Both the position numbers and the translations under genes were made by a program. Shown piece after piece: positions 16,546-25,526 of a stretch of DNA of 64,000 nucleotides. How positions within the stretch are numbered: the stretch's first letter is position 1; each line of letters opens with the position of its first letter. Source of the DNA: JBAZDC01 sp041654595 (GTDB lineage Bacteria; Pseudomonadota; Gammaproteobacteria; Burkholderiales; Burkholderiaceae_B); the NCBI GenBank assembly GCA_964551305.1, contig CAZKBT010000002.1, forward strand, positions 62,001 to 126,000, read 5' to 3'. Under the pieces are notes generated by a model. The model did no database searches and had not been told where the DNA came from. It was given only the letters and a program-made list of their open reading frames with translations.

Positions 16546-17646
16546 ATGACGCAGCAAGAATGGGTCCGTCGGGCCGTCGCCAAGATCGAAGCCGACTTCA
16601 ACCGGTCGGCCGACACGCACTTGATACCCCTGCCTTTGCCGGCGTATCCGGGCGTTCATCTGTATTTGAAGGACGAATCGAGCCATCCCACCGGCAGCCT
16701 GAAGCACCGGCTGGCGCGCTCGCTGTTCTTGTATGCCTTGTGCAACGGCTGGTTGAACCAGGGCAGCACAGTCATCGAGGCCTCGTCCGGTTCTACCGCG
16801 GTATCCGAAGCCTATTTCGCGAGGCTGATCGGCTTGCCGTTCGTCGCGGTGATCCCCAAGAGCACATCGGTTGAAAAGATCGCCGCCATCGAGTTCTACG
16901 GCGGGCGCTGCCACCTGGTGGCATCCTCGCATGAAATCTACGGCGAATCCGAGCGCTTGGCGCGCGAGCTGGGAGGCCACTACATGGACCAGTTCACCTA
17001 TGCCGAGCGGGCGACCGACTGGCGCAGCAACAACAACATCGCCGAATCCATGTTCAGCCAGATGGCGCTCGAACGCCATCCGGTTCCCACGTGGGTGGTA
17101 TGCAGCTGCGGCACCGGCGGCACCACGGCCACCATAGGCCGTTATATCCGGTACAAGGGCCATGCCAGCCGGGTGTGCGTCGCCGACCCGGAGAATTCCG
17201 TTTTCTACGACGCCTACGTGACGGGCGATCGCACGCTGCAGCTATCCAGCGGCTCGCGGATCGAAGGCATAGGCAGGCCCCGCGTCGAGCAGTCGTTCAT
17301 TCCCAGCGTCATCGACCGCATGTTCAAGGTGCCCGATGTTGCGTCGCTGGCGGCCCTGCGCTACCTGGAGTCCAGCCTGGGCAGGCGCTGTGGCGGCTCG
17401 ACCGGAACCAATTTCATCGCGGCGCTGCGATTGGCTCGCGAGATGCACGAAACGGGTGAACAAGGCTCGATCGTGACCGTGCTTTGCGACGGCGGAGAGC
17501 GCTATGCGCGGACTTATTACGACGATGCCTGGCTGCAGGCGCGCGAGTTGGATATCGCGCCCGCGCTCGAAGCGATAAGGGCGTGCGCCGAAGAGGGCGG
17601 CGCCATGCCCTGGGATCTGGCCGGCGCCGGTCGCCAGGATGCATGA
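16546..17646 (+). CDS. PLP-dependent cysteine desulfhydrase, Cds1-like (cysteine synthase family)
   Basis: A 366-residue fold-type II PLP enzyme. Lys53 in TGSLKHRLARSL is the Schiff-base lysine, ASSGSTAVSEA is the carboxylate loop and CGTGGTTATIG the phosphate loop. The long shared pattern through HYMDQFTYAERATDWR matches the mycobacterial L-cysteine desulfhydrase Cds1 much better than CysK or CysM, which lack this segment. Expected reaction: L-cysteine to pyruvate, ammonia and H2S. ATG 16546 was chosen; a GTG at 16528 overlaps the terminator's T-tract. The D-serine dehydratase gene follows after 55 nt. Confidence 0.8.
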   Translation: MTQQEWVRRAVAKIEADFNRSADTHLIPLPLPAYPGVHLYLKDESSHPTGSLKHRLARSLFLYALCNGWLNQGSTVIEASSGSTAVSEAYFARLIGLPFVAVIPKSTSVEKIAAIEFYGGRCHLVASSHEIYGESERLARELGGHYMDQFTYAERATDWRSNNNIAESMFSQMALERHPVPTWVVCSCGTGGTTATIGRYIRYKGHASRVCVADPENSVFYDAYVTGDRTLQLSSGSRIEGIGRPRVEQSFIPSVIDRMFKVPDVASLAALRYLESSLGRRCGGSTGTNFIAALRLAREMHETGEQGSIVTVLCDGGERYARTYYDDAWLQARELDIAPALEAIRACAEEGGAMPWDLAGAGRQDA

Positions 17647-17701
17647 AGGCGCGGCGGCGCAGGTACACTATCCGGCAAGATTTTCCAAGGAGCGCAGCAG
17701 C

Positions 17702-19048
17702 ATGCCCAAGCCTCGTATCGAGGGGTTCGATCAGGAACTCCTGACCTCATTGCAACGCCGCGAGCCCGTGCTGTGGCTGAACGACGGGCTGAAGAACGGC
17801 GCGCCCGAAGCGATAGCGGGGCTGGATCCCGCCGTGGCCCAGGCGCGCTTCGAAAAGTACGCGCCGGTGCTGGCCCGCTTGTTTCCCGAGCTTGAAGCGA
17901 CGCGGGGACACCTGGTCTCGGAGCTTGCGCCGATCCCCGGATTGCAGCGCGGCATGTCGGCCACCGGCCTGAACGGCGCCGGTGCGTCGACGCCCGCGGG
18001 CGCCTGGCTGCTGAAGCGAGACGATGCCTTGCCCGTGGCGGGCTCGATCAAGGCGCGCGGCGGCTTTCACGAGGTCCTGACCTTGGCGCAGCGCCTGGTG
18101 GAGCAATGCGGACTGCCGGGCGCGACGGACGATCCTTTGGCGATGGCCGGCCCCGAAGCGCGCGCCTTGCTCGGACGGCACACCTTGTCCGTCGGCAGCA
18201 CGGGCAACCTGGGCCTGAGCATAGGCTTGATCGGAAAGGGGCTGGGCTTTCAGGTCGTGGTGCACATGTCGGCCGACGCGAAAGAGTGGAAGAAAGAACG
18301 CTTGCGCAAGAAAGGCATTACGGTGGTCGAGCATACGGGCGATTACGGCGCCGCCGTCGAGGCGGGCCGGCAGGAGGCGGCCCGTTCATCCACCATTCAT
18401 TTCGTGGACGACGAAAAATCGGAGCATTTGTTTCTTGGCTATTCGGCCGCGGCGGCCGAGCTGGCCGGCCAGTTGTCCGCGCTGGGACGCAAGGTCGACG
18501 CGGCGCATCCGCTGTTCGTATACCTGCCTTGCGGCGTGGGCGGCGCGCCGGGCGGCATCGCCTACGGTCTGAAGCGACTTTTCGGCGAATACGTCCATTG
18601 TTTCTTCGTCGAACCGACGGCGTCGCCCTGCATGCTGGTGCAACTGGCCAGTGCGGACACGCGCCGCCCGCTGTCCATCTACGACATCGGCTTGGACAAT
18701 GTCACCGAGGCCGACGGCCTGGCGGTGGGGCAGGCCTCCATGCTGGTGGCGCCCATCATGGCCGATATCCTGTCCGGCGTCTTCACGGTGACCGACGAGG
18801 CGCTCTTGCTGGACACCTATAAGTTGGCCCAGGCCGAAGGCATACTGGTCGAGCCGTCCGCCGCCTCGGCCCTGCGCGGACCGCTGTGGCTGGGCGGCAG
18901 TCCGCAAGGCAAGCGGTATCTTGCCCGCCACGGACTGGAGCCGTCGATGGCCGATGCGACTCACGTGATGTGGAGCACCGGCGGGTCGCTGGTGCCCCGC
19001 GAGGAGCATGAACGGTTTCAGGCGCGGGGCGCGGAGCTGGCGGCCTGA
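17702..19048 (+). CDS. dsdA: D-serine ammonia-lyase (D-serine dehydratase)
   Basis: A 448-residue protein close to the E. coli DsdA length (442). It has the family N-terminus with ELAPIPGLQ, the PLP lysine Lys117 in AGSIKARGGFHEV, the SVGSTGNLGLSIG carboxylate loop, and the CGVGGAPGGIAYG phosphate loop. It converts D-serine to pyruvate and ammonia in the cytoplasm. An AAGGAG site precedes the ATG. No dsdC-type LysR regulator or dsdX permease is adjacent; the partner is the Cds1-like gene instead. The 3' end overlaps the convergent aldolase gene by 31 nt. Confidence 0.92.
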   Translation: MPKPRIEGFDQELLTSLQRREPVLWLNDGLKNGAPEAIAGLDPAVAQARFEKYAPVLARLFPELEATRGHLVSELAPIPGLQRGMSATGLNGAGASTPAGAWLLKRDDALPVAGSIKARGGFHEVLTLAQRLVEQCGLPGATDDPLAMAGPEARALLGRHTLSVGSTGNLGLSIGLIGKGLGFQVVVHMSADAKEWKKERLRKKGITVVEHTGDYGAAVEAGRQEAARSSTIHFVDDEKSEHLFLGYSAAAAELAGQLSALGRKVDAAHPLFVYLPCGVGGAPGGIAYGLKRLFGEYVHCFFVEPTASPCMLVQLASADTRRPLSIYDIGLDNVTEADGLAVGQASMLVAPIMADILSGVFTVTDEALLLDTYKLAQAEGILVEPSAASALRGPLWLGGSPQGKRYLARHGLEPSMADATHVMWSTGGSLVPREEHERFQARGAELAA

Positions 19049-19731
19049 TCGAAGGGAAAACTGCGCGCGCCGATGCGCAGCCAGTCATTGACGTGGAAGT
19101 ACAGAAACCGGGCGCCGCGTTCCCGCCACTGCTCGGCGTCGCCCGGCTTGACCAGCGTGCCGGCCGCGTGGCCGGCCGCATTGATGCGGCGCAGAATGTC
19201 GTCGACGGCTTCGACGACCGCCGGCGCGTGATAGTCGCCTTTCTTCCCCATGCTCCTGGCCAGGTCGACGGGACCGATGAAGTAGGCGTCGATGTCGGCC
19301 ACCCTCAGCATGGCGTCCAGATCCTCATGCGCTTCCCGGCTTTCGATCTGGACCACGATGACCTTCGAGGCCATTTCGTCGGGGAAGCTGTACCTGACGG
19401 CATCCACGACCTTTTGCGCGGCTTCGGCGTTGTCCAGCCTGGGCACGACGATGCCGTCTATGCCCCTGAGCATGATGCGTTCGATCACCCACGGCTCGGG
19501 CGAAAACAGCCGCACCAGCACGCAAAGCCGGTTCAGGCGCGCAGCCCGGGCCATCTCTTCGATGGTTTCGATATCGACGTTGCCCTGCTCTGCATCGAGC
19601 ATGACGGCGTCCACTCCCAGTTCCGGCCTGCCCAGGAATTCGACCAGGCCGCTGCTGGGGTAGTCGGCATTGATGACGGCGACGGATTGTCCGTTGCGTA
19701 GTTTCTCTTTGAATCGTTGTCCTGTGTTCAC
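19018..19731 (-). CDS. HpcH/HpaI aldolase family protein
   Basis: A 237-residue TIM-barrel aldolase of the HpcH/HpaI/citrate-lyase-beta superfamily: VDAVMLDAEQG at the first conserved strand, VVPRLDNAEAA, the metal ligand Glu in QIESREAHEDL and the Asp of IGPVDLARSMG. Such class II aldolases cleave or form 2-oxo-3-deoxy or 2-hydroxy acid C-C bonds, releasing pyruvate or an equivalent. Start is GTG at 19731. It lies 74 nt downstream of the IclR gene on the same strand, so it is probably part of the regulator's transcript and acts with the divergent catabolic operon. Confidence 0.82.
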   Translation of the reverse strand: MNTGQRFKEKLRNGQSVAVINADYPSSGLVEFLGRPELGVDAVMLDAEQGNVDIETIEEMARAARLNRLCVLVRLFSPEPWVIERIMLRGIDGIVVPRLDNAEAAQKVVDAVRYSFPDEMASKVIVVQIESREAHEDLDAMLRVADIDAYFIGPVDLARSMGKKGDYHAPAVVEAVDDILRRINAAGHAAGTLVKPGDAEQWRERGARFLYFHVNDWLRIGARSFPFDQAASSAPRA

Positions 19732-19805
19732 GTCGTTGGCTCACTCGCGTTGGGGGATAGAGAGGGGCGGCGCGCAGCAAGGGCGGCCTGGTTTCGTTCC
19801 TGCCG

Positions 19806-20573
19806 CTATCGCAGCAGGGCGATTTCCTTTTTCATCATCGCGACGATTTTCTCGACGCGTTCGGGCGGCATGCGCGACCGGATGGCGGCGATGGAGATCG
19901 ACGCGCAGACATGGTCAGGGGTGCTTGGCAAAGACACGCCCACGGCGGCCATGTCGGGCAGCATCAGGCCGAAATTGAGGGCGTACCCGTTTTCGCGCGC
20001 CTGGCTCACATAGCCGATTAATTCTGCCTTGGAGTAATTCTTGCGTCCAGCCAGCAGAGGTTCATTGCGGTCGATGATCTGCCTGCATTCCGAATCGGGC
20101 AGCGTGGCCAGCAGCGCCAGGCTGCCGGCGCCCAGGCCCAAGGGGCGCGAGTCGCCGACGTTCAGCGTCAATATCTTGATCGGATAGCCGCCCACCCGCC
20201 GGTCCACGCAGATAGCGAGATCGCCGCTGCGGATGGACAGATACACCGTGTCTTCCGTGGCCTCGCAAAGACGGTCCAGGATCGGCCCCATCTTGTGGAT
20301 CAGATTGAATCTGGGCGCGATCTTCACGCCCATCTGATACAGCTTGAAGGACGGAAGGTACAAGCGTTGCGCCGGGTTGTAGTCCACGAGCCCCGCGTTG
20401 CGCAGGCCCGTCATCAAACGATGGACGGTCGGCTTGCTCAGGCCCGATCGGCCGCACAGCGTCGCCAGGGTGGCTCCCTCGTCCGAGGCGGCTACGACCA
20501 GATCGAGCAGATTCATCGCCCTGTCCAGGCTTTGCGTCGTCGACGAGCTGGCGGAGGTGGAAGCATCGGTCAT
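19806..20573 (-). CDS. IclR family transcriptional regulator
   Basis: A 255-residue IclR-type regulator: N-terminal winged helix-turn-helix (LATLCGRSGLSKPTVHRLMTGL, about residues 37-58) and a C-terminal GAF-like effector domain with the usual IGYVSQARENGYA segment. It has a Ser/Thr-rich N-terminal extension. It is transcribed divergently from the dehydrogenase-to-lyase operon, with nested inverted repeats in between, and is most likely that operon's local regulator (inference). Confidence 0.88.
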   Translation of the reverse strand: MTDASTSASSSTTQSLDRAMNLLDLVVAASDEGATLATLCGRSGLSKPTVHRLMTGLRNAGLVDYNPAQRLYLPSFKLYQMGVKIAPRFNLIHKMGPILDRLCEATEDTVYLSIRSGDLAICVDRRVGGYPIKILTLNVGDSRPLGLGAGSLALLATLPDSECRQIIDRNEPLLAGRKNYSKAELIGYVSQARENGYALNFGLMLPDMAAVGVSLPSTPDHVCASISIAAIRSRMPPERVEKIVAMMKKEIALLR

Positions 20574-20680
20574 AGGCGGTCGATCCTGTTTTGATGTGAT
20601 TATGCCACCAGCGCAGGCAGCGGATTTTCTGTGCTCAGCTTAGCGCATATAGGGTAAACGCCTATTTTGTCTCGTTTAAT

Positions 20681-20720
20681 GATCTGTATCATATCATCTA
20701 ATGAGATGAAATACTAGATC
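20681..20720. promoter_or_regulatory. Candidate IclR operator, nested inverted repeats
   Basis: The inner repeat TCATCT-AATG-AGATGA (20694-20709) is a perfect 6-bp dyad. An outer GATCT (20681-20685) / AGATC (20716-20720) pair is centred within one base of it. The region is AT-rich in an otherwise GC-rich window and lies just upstream of the dehydrogenase start, 120 nt from the IclR start. Confidence 0.5.
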
Positions 20721-20726
20721 AACAGG

Positions 20727-21620
20727 ATGAAAATAAGCTTCATAGGATTGGGCGCAATGGGAGGGCCGATCGCGCGCCGCTTGTTGGCGGCGGGCTTTTC
20801 CGTGCGTGGAATCGACCTGGACGAGCAGGCCGTGGCTCGCTTCGCGCAAGCGGGCGGCTTGCCGGCCTCCAGTTTGCGGGACGCGGCGGCCGGCGGCGAC
20901 GTGCTGGTCATCGCCGTGCAGGATGAAAAGCAGGTGGAACAGCTTGTATCCGGCGGCGACGGCGTCCTGGACGCCATGCGGGCCGACACGCTGGTCTGGA
21001 GCCTGAGCACGGTTGCGCCCTGCTACATACGCAGCCTGGGGCGGCGCTTGCGGGACAAGGGCCTGCATCTGGTCGACGGCCCCGTCAGCGGCGGCGTGCA
21101 GAAAGCGGAATCGGGCGAGCTGACGGTGATGGCCGGATGCGCGGCATCCGCCTACGAACGCATGGAGCCGGTTTTCGCCGTGTGCGCCTCCCAGGTATTT
21201 CACGTCGGCGACGTCGGCGCCGGGTCCACCTTCAAGGCCTTGAACCAATTATTGACCGCGTCGCATATCGCATTGACGGCCGAGACCATCGAATTGGCCA
21301 CCCGCGCCGGACTGGACGTGGAGCTGCTGGTTGCGATCGTGCGCCAAAGCGCGGGCAATTCGGTGCAGTTCGAAAAAAGGGCGTTGCGCATGATGCGCGA
21401 GGATCACGCGCGCCATGCCACCGTCGATATCTTTCGCAAGGATCTCGGTATCGCGATCGGCCTGGCCGACGATCTCGGATTGTCCATTCCTGTGGCGCAG
21501 GCGGCAAACAGGGTGTTTGGCGAAGCGGCGCGGCTGGGCTATGGACGCGATAGCGATACGCGCGTACTTGAAGTGTATCGAGCCGACGCGCCGGCTTCGG
21601 GCGAGGCGCTGGCCTCGTGA
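20727..21620 (+). CDS. NAD(P)-dependent beta-hydroxyacid dehydrogenase (3-hydroxyisobutyrate dehydrogenase family)
   Basis: A 297-residue beta-hydroxyacid dehydrogenase. The Rossmann motif FIGLGAMGGPIA opens the protein, followed by the substrate-binding signature DGPVSGGVQKAESG and the catalytic lysine segment GSTFKALNQLL. Members oxidise 3-hydroxyisobutyrate, tartronate, L-threonate or related 3-hydroxyacids with NAD or NADP. It is the first gene of the operon and is immediately followed by a class II aldolase, a pairing known from sugar-acid degradation (LtnD/OtnC type), although no OtnK kinase gene is present here. Confidence 0.85.
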   Translation: MKISFIGLGAMGGPIARRLLAAGFSVRGIDLDEQAVARFAQAGGLPASSLRDAAAGGDVLVIAVQDEKQVEQLVSGGDGVLDAMRADTLVWSLSTVAPCYIRSLGRRLRDKGLHLVDGPVSGGVQKAESGELTVMAGCAASAYERMEPVFAVCASQVFHVGDVGAGSTFKALNQLLTASHIALTAETIELATRAGLDVELLVAIVRQSAGNSVQFEKRALRMMREDHARHATVDIFRKDLGIAIGLADDLGLSIPVAQAANRVFGEAARLGYGRDSDTRVLEVYRADAPASGEALAS

Positions 21621-21653
21621 TTTTATGTTGGTCCGTTGTGGAGAATAGGAAAG

Positions 21654-22463
21654 ATGAGCAGTACGAAAGAAAAATCCGTCTATGAGCCCAAACAGGAGGG
21701 CTTGTATTTCCCCCGCATGCCCGTGTTCGAGACGGTGGCCGAAGAGCGCCTGCACCGCAAGCAGCGCCTTGCCGCCGTGTGCCGGGTATTCGCCGATTTC
21801 AAGTTCGAATATGGATTCGCCGGACACGTGACGATACGCGATCCGGAGCATCCCGACCTTTTTTGGACGAATCCGTTCGCGATGGAATTCGGACGCGTGA
21901 AAGTATCCGATTTGTTGCTGGTCGATCACGACGGAAGCGTGGTCGAGGGCAAGTGGGCCGTGAACCAGGCCGGCTTCGTGCTGCATTCGGCCATCCACAA
22001 GGCGCATCCGCATGTGCTGGCGTCGTGCCACATGCACACGGTCAACGGCATGGCGTGGGCGGCGCTGGGCAAAGAGCTCGATCCGATCACGCAGACGGCA
22101 TGCGGCTTCTATAACGATCACGCCGTCATCAAGGACGAAGCGGGCGCGGTCGTCGTCGAGCGCGGCGCCGGCAGCGCGGTCGCGGCGGCGTTCGGCGACA
22201 ACAAGGCGGCCATCCACCAGAACCACGGACTGTTCTCGGTGGGCCGGGAAAGCATCGACGAGGCGGCCTGGTGGTTCATCGCGCTGGAGCGCGCATGTGA
22301 AATCCAACTCAAGGCCGAAGCGACGGGCAGGCCCTTGAAACTGATTCCGCCCGAAGCGGCCGAGCACTCGCGCAAGCACCTGGCGACGCCTTTCATGGCT
22401 TGGCTGCACTTCCAGCCCATCTATGACGCCGCCGTGCGCCGCCACCCCGACCTTTTCGATTGA
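21654..22463 (+). CDS. Class II aldolase/adducin family protein
   Basis: A 269-residue class II aldolase/adducin-domain protein. Zinc-binding histidines are seen in the family positions: CHMHT and, near the end, HQNHGLFS. Members include L-fuculose-phosphate aldolase, L-ribulose-5-phosphate epimerase and 3-oxo-acid decarboxylases. Next to a beta-hydroxyacid dehydrogenase, decarboxylation or retro-aldol cleavage of the resulting 3-oxoacid is the natural guess (inference). The ATG at 21654 follows AGGAAAG. It is slightly longer than the canonical aldolases, with an N-terminal extension of about 20 residues. Confidence 0.82.
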   Translation: MSSTKEKSVYEPKQEGLYFPRMPVFETVAEERLHRKQRLAAVCRVFADFKFEYGFAGHVTIRDPEHPDLFWTNPFAMEFGRVKVSDLLLVDHDGSVVEGKWAVNQAGFVLHSAIHKAHPHVLASCHMHTVNGMAWAALGKELDPITQTACGFYNDHAVIKDEAGAVVVERGAGSAVAAAFGDNKAAIHQNHGLFSVGRESIDEAAWWFIALERACEIQLKAEATGRPLKLIPPEAAEHSRKHLATPFMAWLHFQPIYDAAVRRHPDLFD

Positions 22464-22511
22464 AGCCGTTGTCGATTCGTCTCATATCCAATGTCCAAAA
22501 GGAGATAACCC

Positions 22512-23594
22512 ATGACTAATTTTCGTTTCAAATCGCGCGTGATGGCGGCTGCGCTCGGCGCGCTGCTGGCTTTCGGCGCATCGGCGCAGGAAAAGCGCGA
22601 GCTCACGTACGCGACGTTCTACGGCTCCAACGACTTCTACGAAACCACCGCCAAATACTTCATGGACGAAGTGACCAAGCGCAGCGACGGCAAGATTACG
22701 TTTCAGCCTTATTACGGCGGCAGCTTGCTCAAGACGGCTGAAATGAGCACGGGCATCAGCAAAGGCGCGGCGGATATCGGTTCGGGCGTGCCGGCCGCCT
22801 TCAATCCGCGCGAATTTCCGCTGTCGGGCGTGGTTCTGCCATTCATCTCCGAGAATCCCCAGGCCGTGACCAAGGCGTTCGCCGAGCTGTACAAGGAAAA
22901 CGAGGACCTGCAGAAGGAATACCAGCGCAACAACCAGCGCCTGCTGTGGGCCATAGGTTCCGGCGAGAACACCGTCTGGACGAACAAGCCCATACGCACC
23001 GCCGCGGACTTGAAGGGTGCGCGTATCCGCGCCATCATCGGCGTGGCCGACGCCATCATGGCGTTGGGCGGCACCCCGATCAGCATCCCATGGGTCGAAG
23101 CGCTCGAGCTGGTGCAGCGCGGGGGCGCGGAAGGGGTGAGCGGCACGCCTTTCAACCAGGCCATCGTGACGAAAGTCTTCGATATGGCGCCTTATGGCTC
23201 GAACGGCGGTCGCATGGGCGTCTACACCCTGGTGACCTGGACGATCAACGAAAGAACCTGGAACTCCTTCGACGACGAAACCAAGCGCATTTTCAATGAA
23301 GTGGCGGCTTCCGTGCCGGACCACTACTTCTCCGAATACGAGAAGGAAATCGAGCGCACCGTGGCAATCGCGCGCGAAGCCAAGGTCCAGTACGTGCCCA
23401 TCGAGGAAGACGAGGTGAAACGCTGGAAGGAAGTCGCGCAACCGGCCGTGAACGAGAAGTGGCTGGGCCAGGCCAAGCGTTCCATCAGCGATCCGTCGGC
23501 GCTGCTCGAACGGTTCACTGAACTCGTGCGCAAGTACGAGGCCGAGCATCCCTATACCACCGGCTTTGACAGGCTGAGCGCCTCGGCCAAGTAA
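22512..23594 (+). CDS. TRAP transporter substrate-binding protein (DctP family)
   Basis: A 360-residue periplasmic protein with a signal peptide cut near residue 25 (FGASA-Q). The mature part has the DctP/SiaP hallmarks: FMDEVTKRSDGKITFQPYYGGSL near the N-terminus and the arginine-containing DLKGARIRA segment that clamps substrate carboxylates. GGAG precedes the ATG. It delivers an organic acid to the DctQ/DctM membrane pair encoded next. A strong hairpin lies just after its stop codon. Confidence 0.9.
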   Translation: MTNFRFKSRVMAAALGALLAFGASAQEKRELTYATFYGSNDFYETTAKYFMDEVTKRSDGKITFQPYYGGSLLKTAEMSTGISKGAADIGSGVPAAFNPREFPLSGVVLPFISENPQAVTKAFAELYKENEDLQKEYQRNNQRLLWAIGSGENTVWTNKPIRTAADLKGARIRAIIGVADAIMALGGTPISIPWVEALELVQRGGAEGVSGTPFNQAIVTKVFDMAPYGSNGGRMGVYTLVTWTINERTWNSFDDETKRIFNEVAASVPDHYFSEYEKEIERTVAIAREAKVQYVPIEEDEVKRWKEVAQPAVNEKWLGQAKRSISDPSALLERFTELVRKYEAEHPYTTGFDRLSASAK

Positions 23595-23603
23595 ACCCTT
23601 GCC

Positions 23604-23634
23604 GCGCGCGCCGGCATCGATAGGCGGCGCGCGC
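23604..23634 (+). repeat. Intercistronic hairpin after the TRAP binding-protein gene
   Basis: GCGCGCGCC (23604-23612) pairs perfectly with GGCGCGCGC (23626-23634) around a 13-nt loop, in the 58-nt gap between dctP- and dctQ-type genes. No T-tract follows. The placement suggests 3'-end protection of the binding-protein message or partial attenuation of the permease genes. Confidence 0.6.
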
Positions 23635-23652
23635 CGCTTCACCAGGAGCACT

Positions 23653-24171
23653 ATGGTGTTACGCAAATGGATCGAGCAGTTCAATCTGCGCTTGGGCGCG
23701 TTGGCGGGGGCGGCAACCGTTCTGCTGATGTTCTCGGTCGTGCCTGACCTGATCAGCCGCAGTTTCTTTGGGTTTGCCATCTACGGCATGTCGGAATCCA
23801 GTGTCATGTTGCTGGTTTTCATCGTTTTTCTGGCGCTGCCCGCCGCGCAGGTGCGCAAAGAGCATTTTCAGGTGTCCGTGCTGGACGCGGTGCTGTCGCC
23901 GGAAAATGTGCGCCGCCTATGGATAGCGCGTCATTTCATTTCATTTCTGATTACCGCCATTTTTGCGTGGTATTCGATCGTGGGCGCAATGGAGTCCGTG
24001 GCGCGCCTGGAGCAAAGCTACGCCGTGATCGAGTTTCCGGTCTGGCCCGCCAAGATCGCCGTAGCCTGCGGATTCGTTTTACTGGCCGTGCAGTTCCTGC
24101 TGGACATGATCGCCGAGATCAAGCAGCCGGCGCGCGCCCGACACGTCGACCCGCTTGTCGGCCTGCAATAA
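23653..24171 (+). CDS. TRAP transporter small permease (DctQ family)
   Basis: A 172-residue inner-membrane protein with four predicted membrane segments, as in DctQ subunits, and the conserved RKEHFQVSVLD loop after the second segment. ATG at 23653 follows AGGAG; the earlier open frame from 23599 crosses the hairpin and is not used. It forms the membrane complex with the large permease encoded 35 nt downstream. Confidence 0.88.
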   Translation: MVLRKWIEQFNLRLGALAGAATVLLMFSVVPDLISRSFFGFAIYGMSESSVMLLVFIVFLALPAAQVRKEHFQVSVLDAVLSPENVRRLWIARHFISFLITAIFAWYSIVGAMESVARLEQSYAVIEFPVWPAKIAVACGFVLLAVQFLLDMIAEIKQPARARHVDPLVGLQ

Positions 24172-24206
24172 ACCACTTATCCAAAAAATAGCGTAAAGAG
24201 CAAAGC

Positions 24207-25508
24207 ATGTCTTCTATAGAAATTGGCTATGTGATGGTAGCGGGCGTGATCGCGCTGCTGTTTATGGGCATACCGGTCGCGTTGACGTTGATGGTGGTGG
24301 GCGCGTTGGGCCTGCTTGCCATCCGGGGACCGAACGGCGCGCTTTTCCTGCTGGAAAGCATCCCCTACGCCAGCGTGGCGAACCTCGCATTGATCGTGAT
24401 TCCCTTGTTCATATTGATGGGGCATTTCGCCTTCTCCGCCGGCTTGTCGGAGAAAGCCTACAAAGCGGCCAAAAGCTGGATCGGCCATGTGGCGGGCGGA
24501 TTGCCCATCGCCACGGTATTCGCTTGCGCGGGCTTCGCGACAGTATGCGGCTCCAGCGTGGCGACGGCGGCGACGATCTCCAAAGTGACCGTGCCGGAAA
24601 TGCTTCGCGCGGGCTATCCGCAGTGGCTGGCGGCCGGCCCCGTCGCGATCGCGGGCGCGCTCGGCATCTTGATTCCGCCCAGCGGCATTCTGATCATCTA
24701 TTCCATCGCCACCAACGTATCCATTGCGGATCTGTTCATCGGCGCGCTCATTCCCGGATTCCTGACCGCGGTCGTCTACGGCTTGGGTATCTATGTGATG
24801 GTCAGGCGCAACCCGGAGCTGGCCAAGCGCACGCGCATGCCCAAGGCTTCCTGGAAACAGCGCGCCAAGGCGACCGCCGACTCCTGGGAAGTGATCGTGC
24901 TGTTCGTCGTGGTGATCGGCGCCATCTATTCAGGCATCGCGACGGCGACGGAGGCGGCGGGCATCGGAGCCGCGCTGGCCCTGGTGTTTGCCTTGTGCCG
25001 CAAGGATCGCCAGCCTGGCTCGCTTTGGAGAGGCCTGGTGGAAACGGGCTCGAGTTCGGCGTCCATCTTCATGCTGATGATAGGCTCCGCCGTGTTCAGT
25101 GTGGCGCTGGCGACCACGCAGTTGCCGACGCTGCTGGCCACCACCGTGCTCGGCTGGGAGCTTTCGCCCGTCGTGCTGCTGCTGTTGCTGATCATTCCCT
25201 ATGTCTTGCTGGGCTGCTTGATCGACGGCATTTCCATGATCTTCATCACCATGCCGGTCGTGTTTCCCATCATTGAGTCGGTGGGCATCCATCCCGTGCT
25301 CTTCGGCATTTTCGTCACCAAGTTGGTCGAGATCGGCGCGGTGACGCCGCCGGTCGGGATCAACGTTTTCGTGGTGCAAGGGTCGGTGCCGGGCCTGAAG
25401 CTGAAGGAGATCTTCAGGGGCGTGACGCCGTTCATCATCATGGAACTGTTCTTGATCGTGCTCTTGATCGCATTCCCCGAAATCGTAACGATCGCGCTCA
25501 AGCGCTGA
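24207..25508 (+). CDS. TRAP transporter large permease (DctM family)
   Basis: A 433-residue, strongly hydrophobic protein of about 12 membrane segments. It has the DctM signatures GFATVCGSSVATAATI (first re-entrant hairpin) and PPSGILIIYSI, and, in the second half, the repeat-related GAVTPPVGINVFVVQG. It is the ion-coupled translocation subunit that accepts substrate from the binding protein encoded two genes upstream. Confidence 0.92.
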   Translation: MSSIEIGYVMVAGVIALLFMGIPVALTLMVVGALGLLAIRGPNGALFLLESIPYASVANLALIVIPLFILMGHFAFSAGLSEKAYKAAKSWIGHVAGGLPIATVFACAGFATVCGSSVATAATISKVTVPEMLRAGYPQWLAAGPVAIAGALGILIPPSGILIIYSIATNVSIADLFIGALIPGFLTAVVYGLGIYVMVRRNPELAKRTRMPKASWKQRAKATADSWEVIVLFVVVIGAIYSGIATATEAAGIGAALALVFALCRKDRQPGSLWRGLVETGSSSASIFMLMIGSAVFSVALATTQLPTLLATTVLGWELSPVVLLLLLIIPYVLLGCLIDGISMIFITMPVVFPIIESVGIHPVLFGIFVTKLVEIGAVTPPVGINVFVVQGSVPGLKLKEIFRGVTPFIIMELFLIVLLIAFPEIVTIALKR

Positions 25509-25526
25509 ACATGGAAGACCGCCGAG

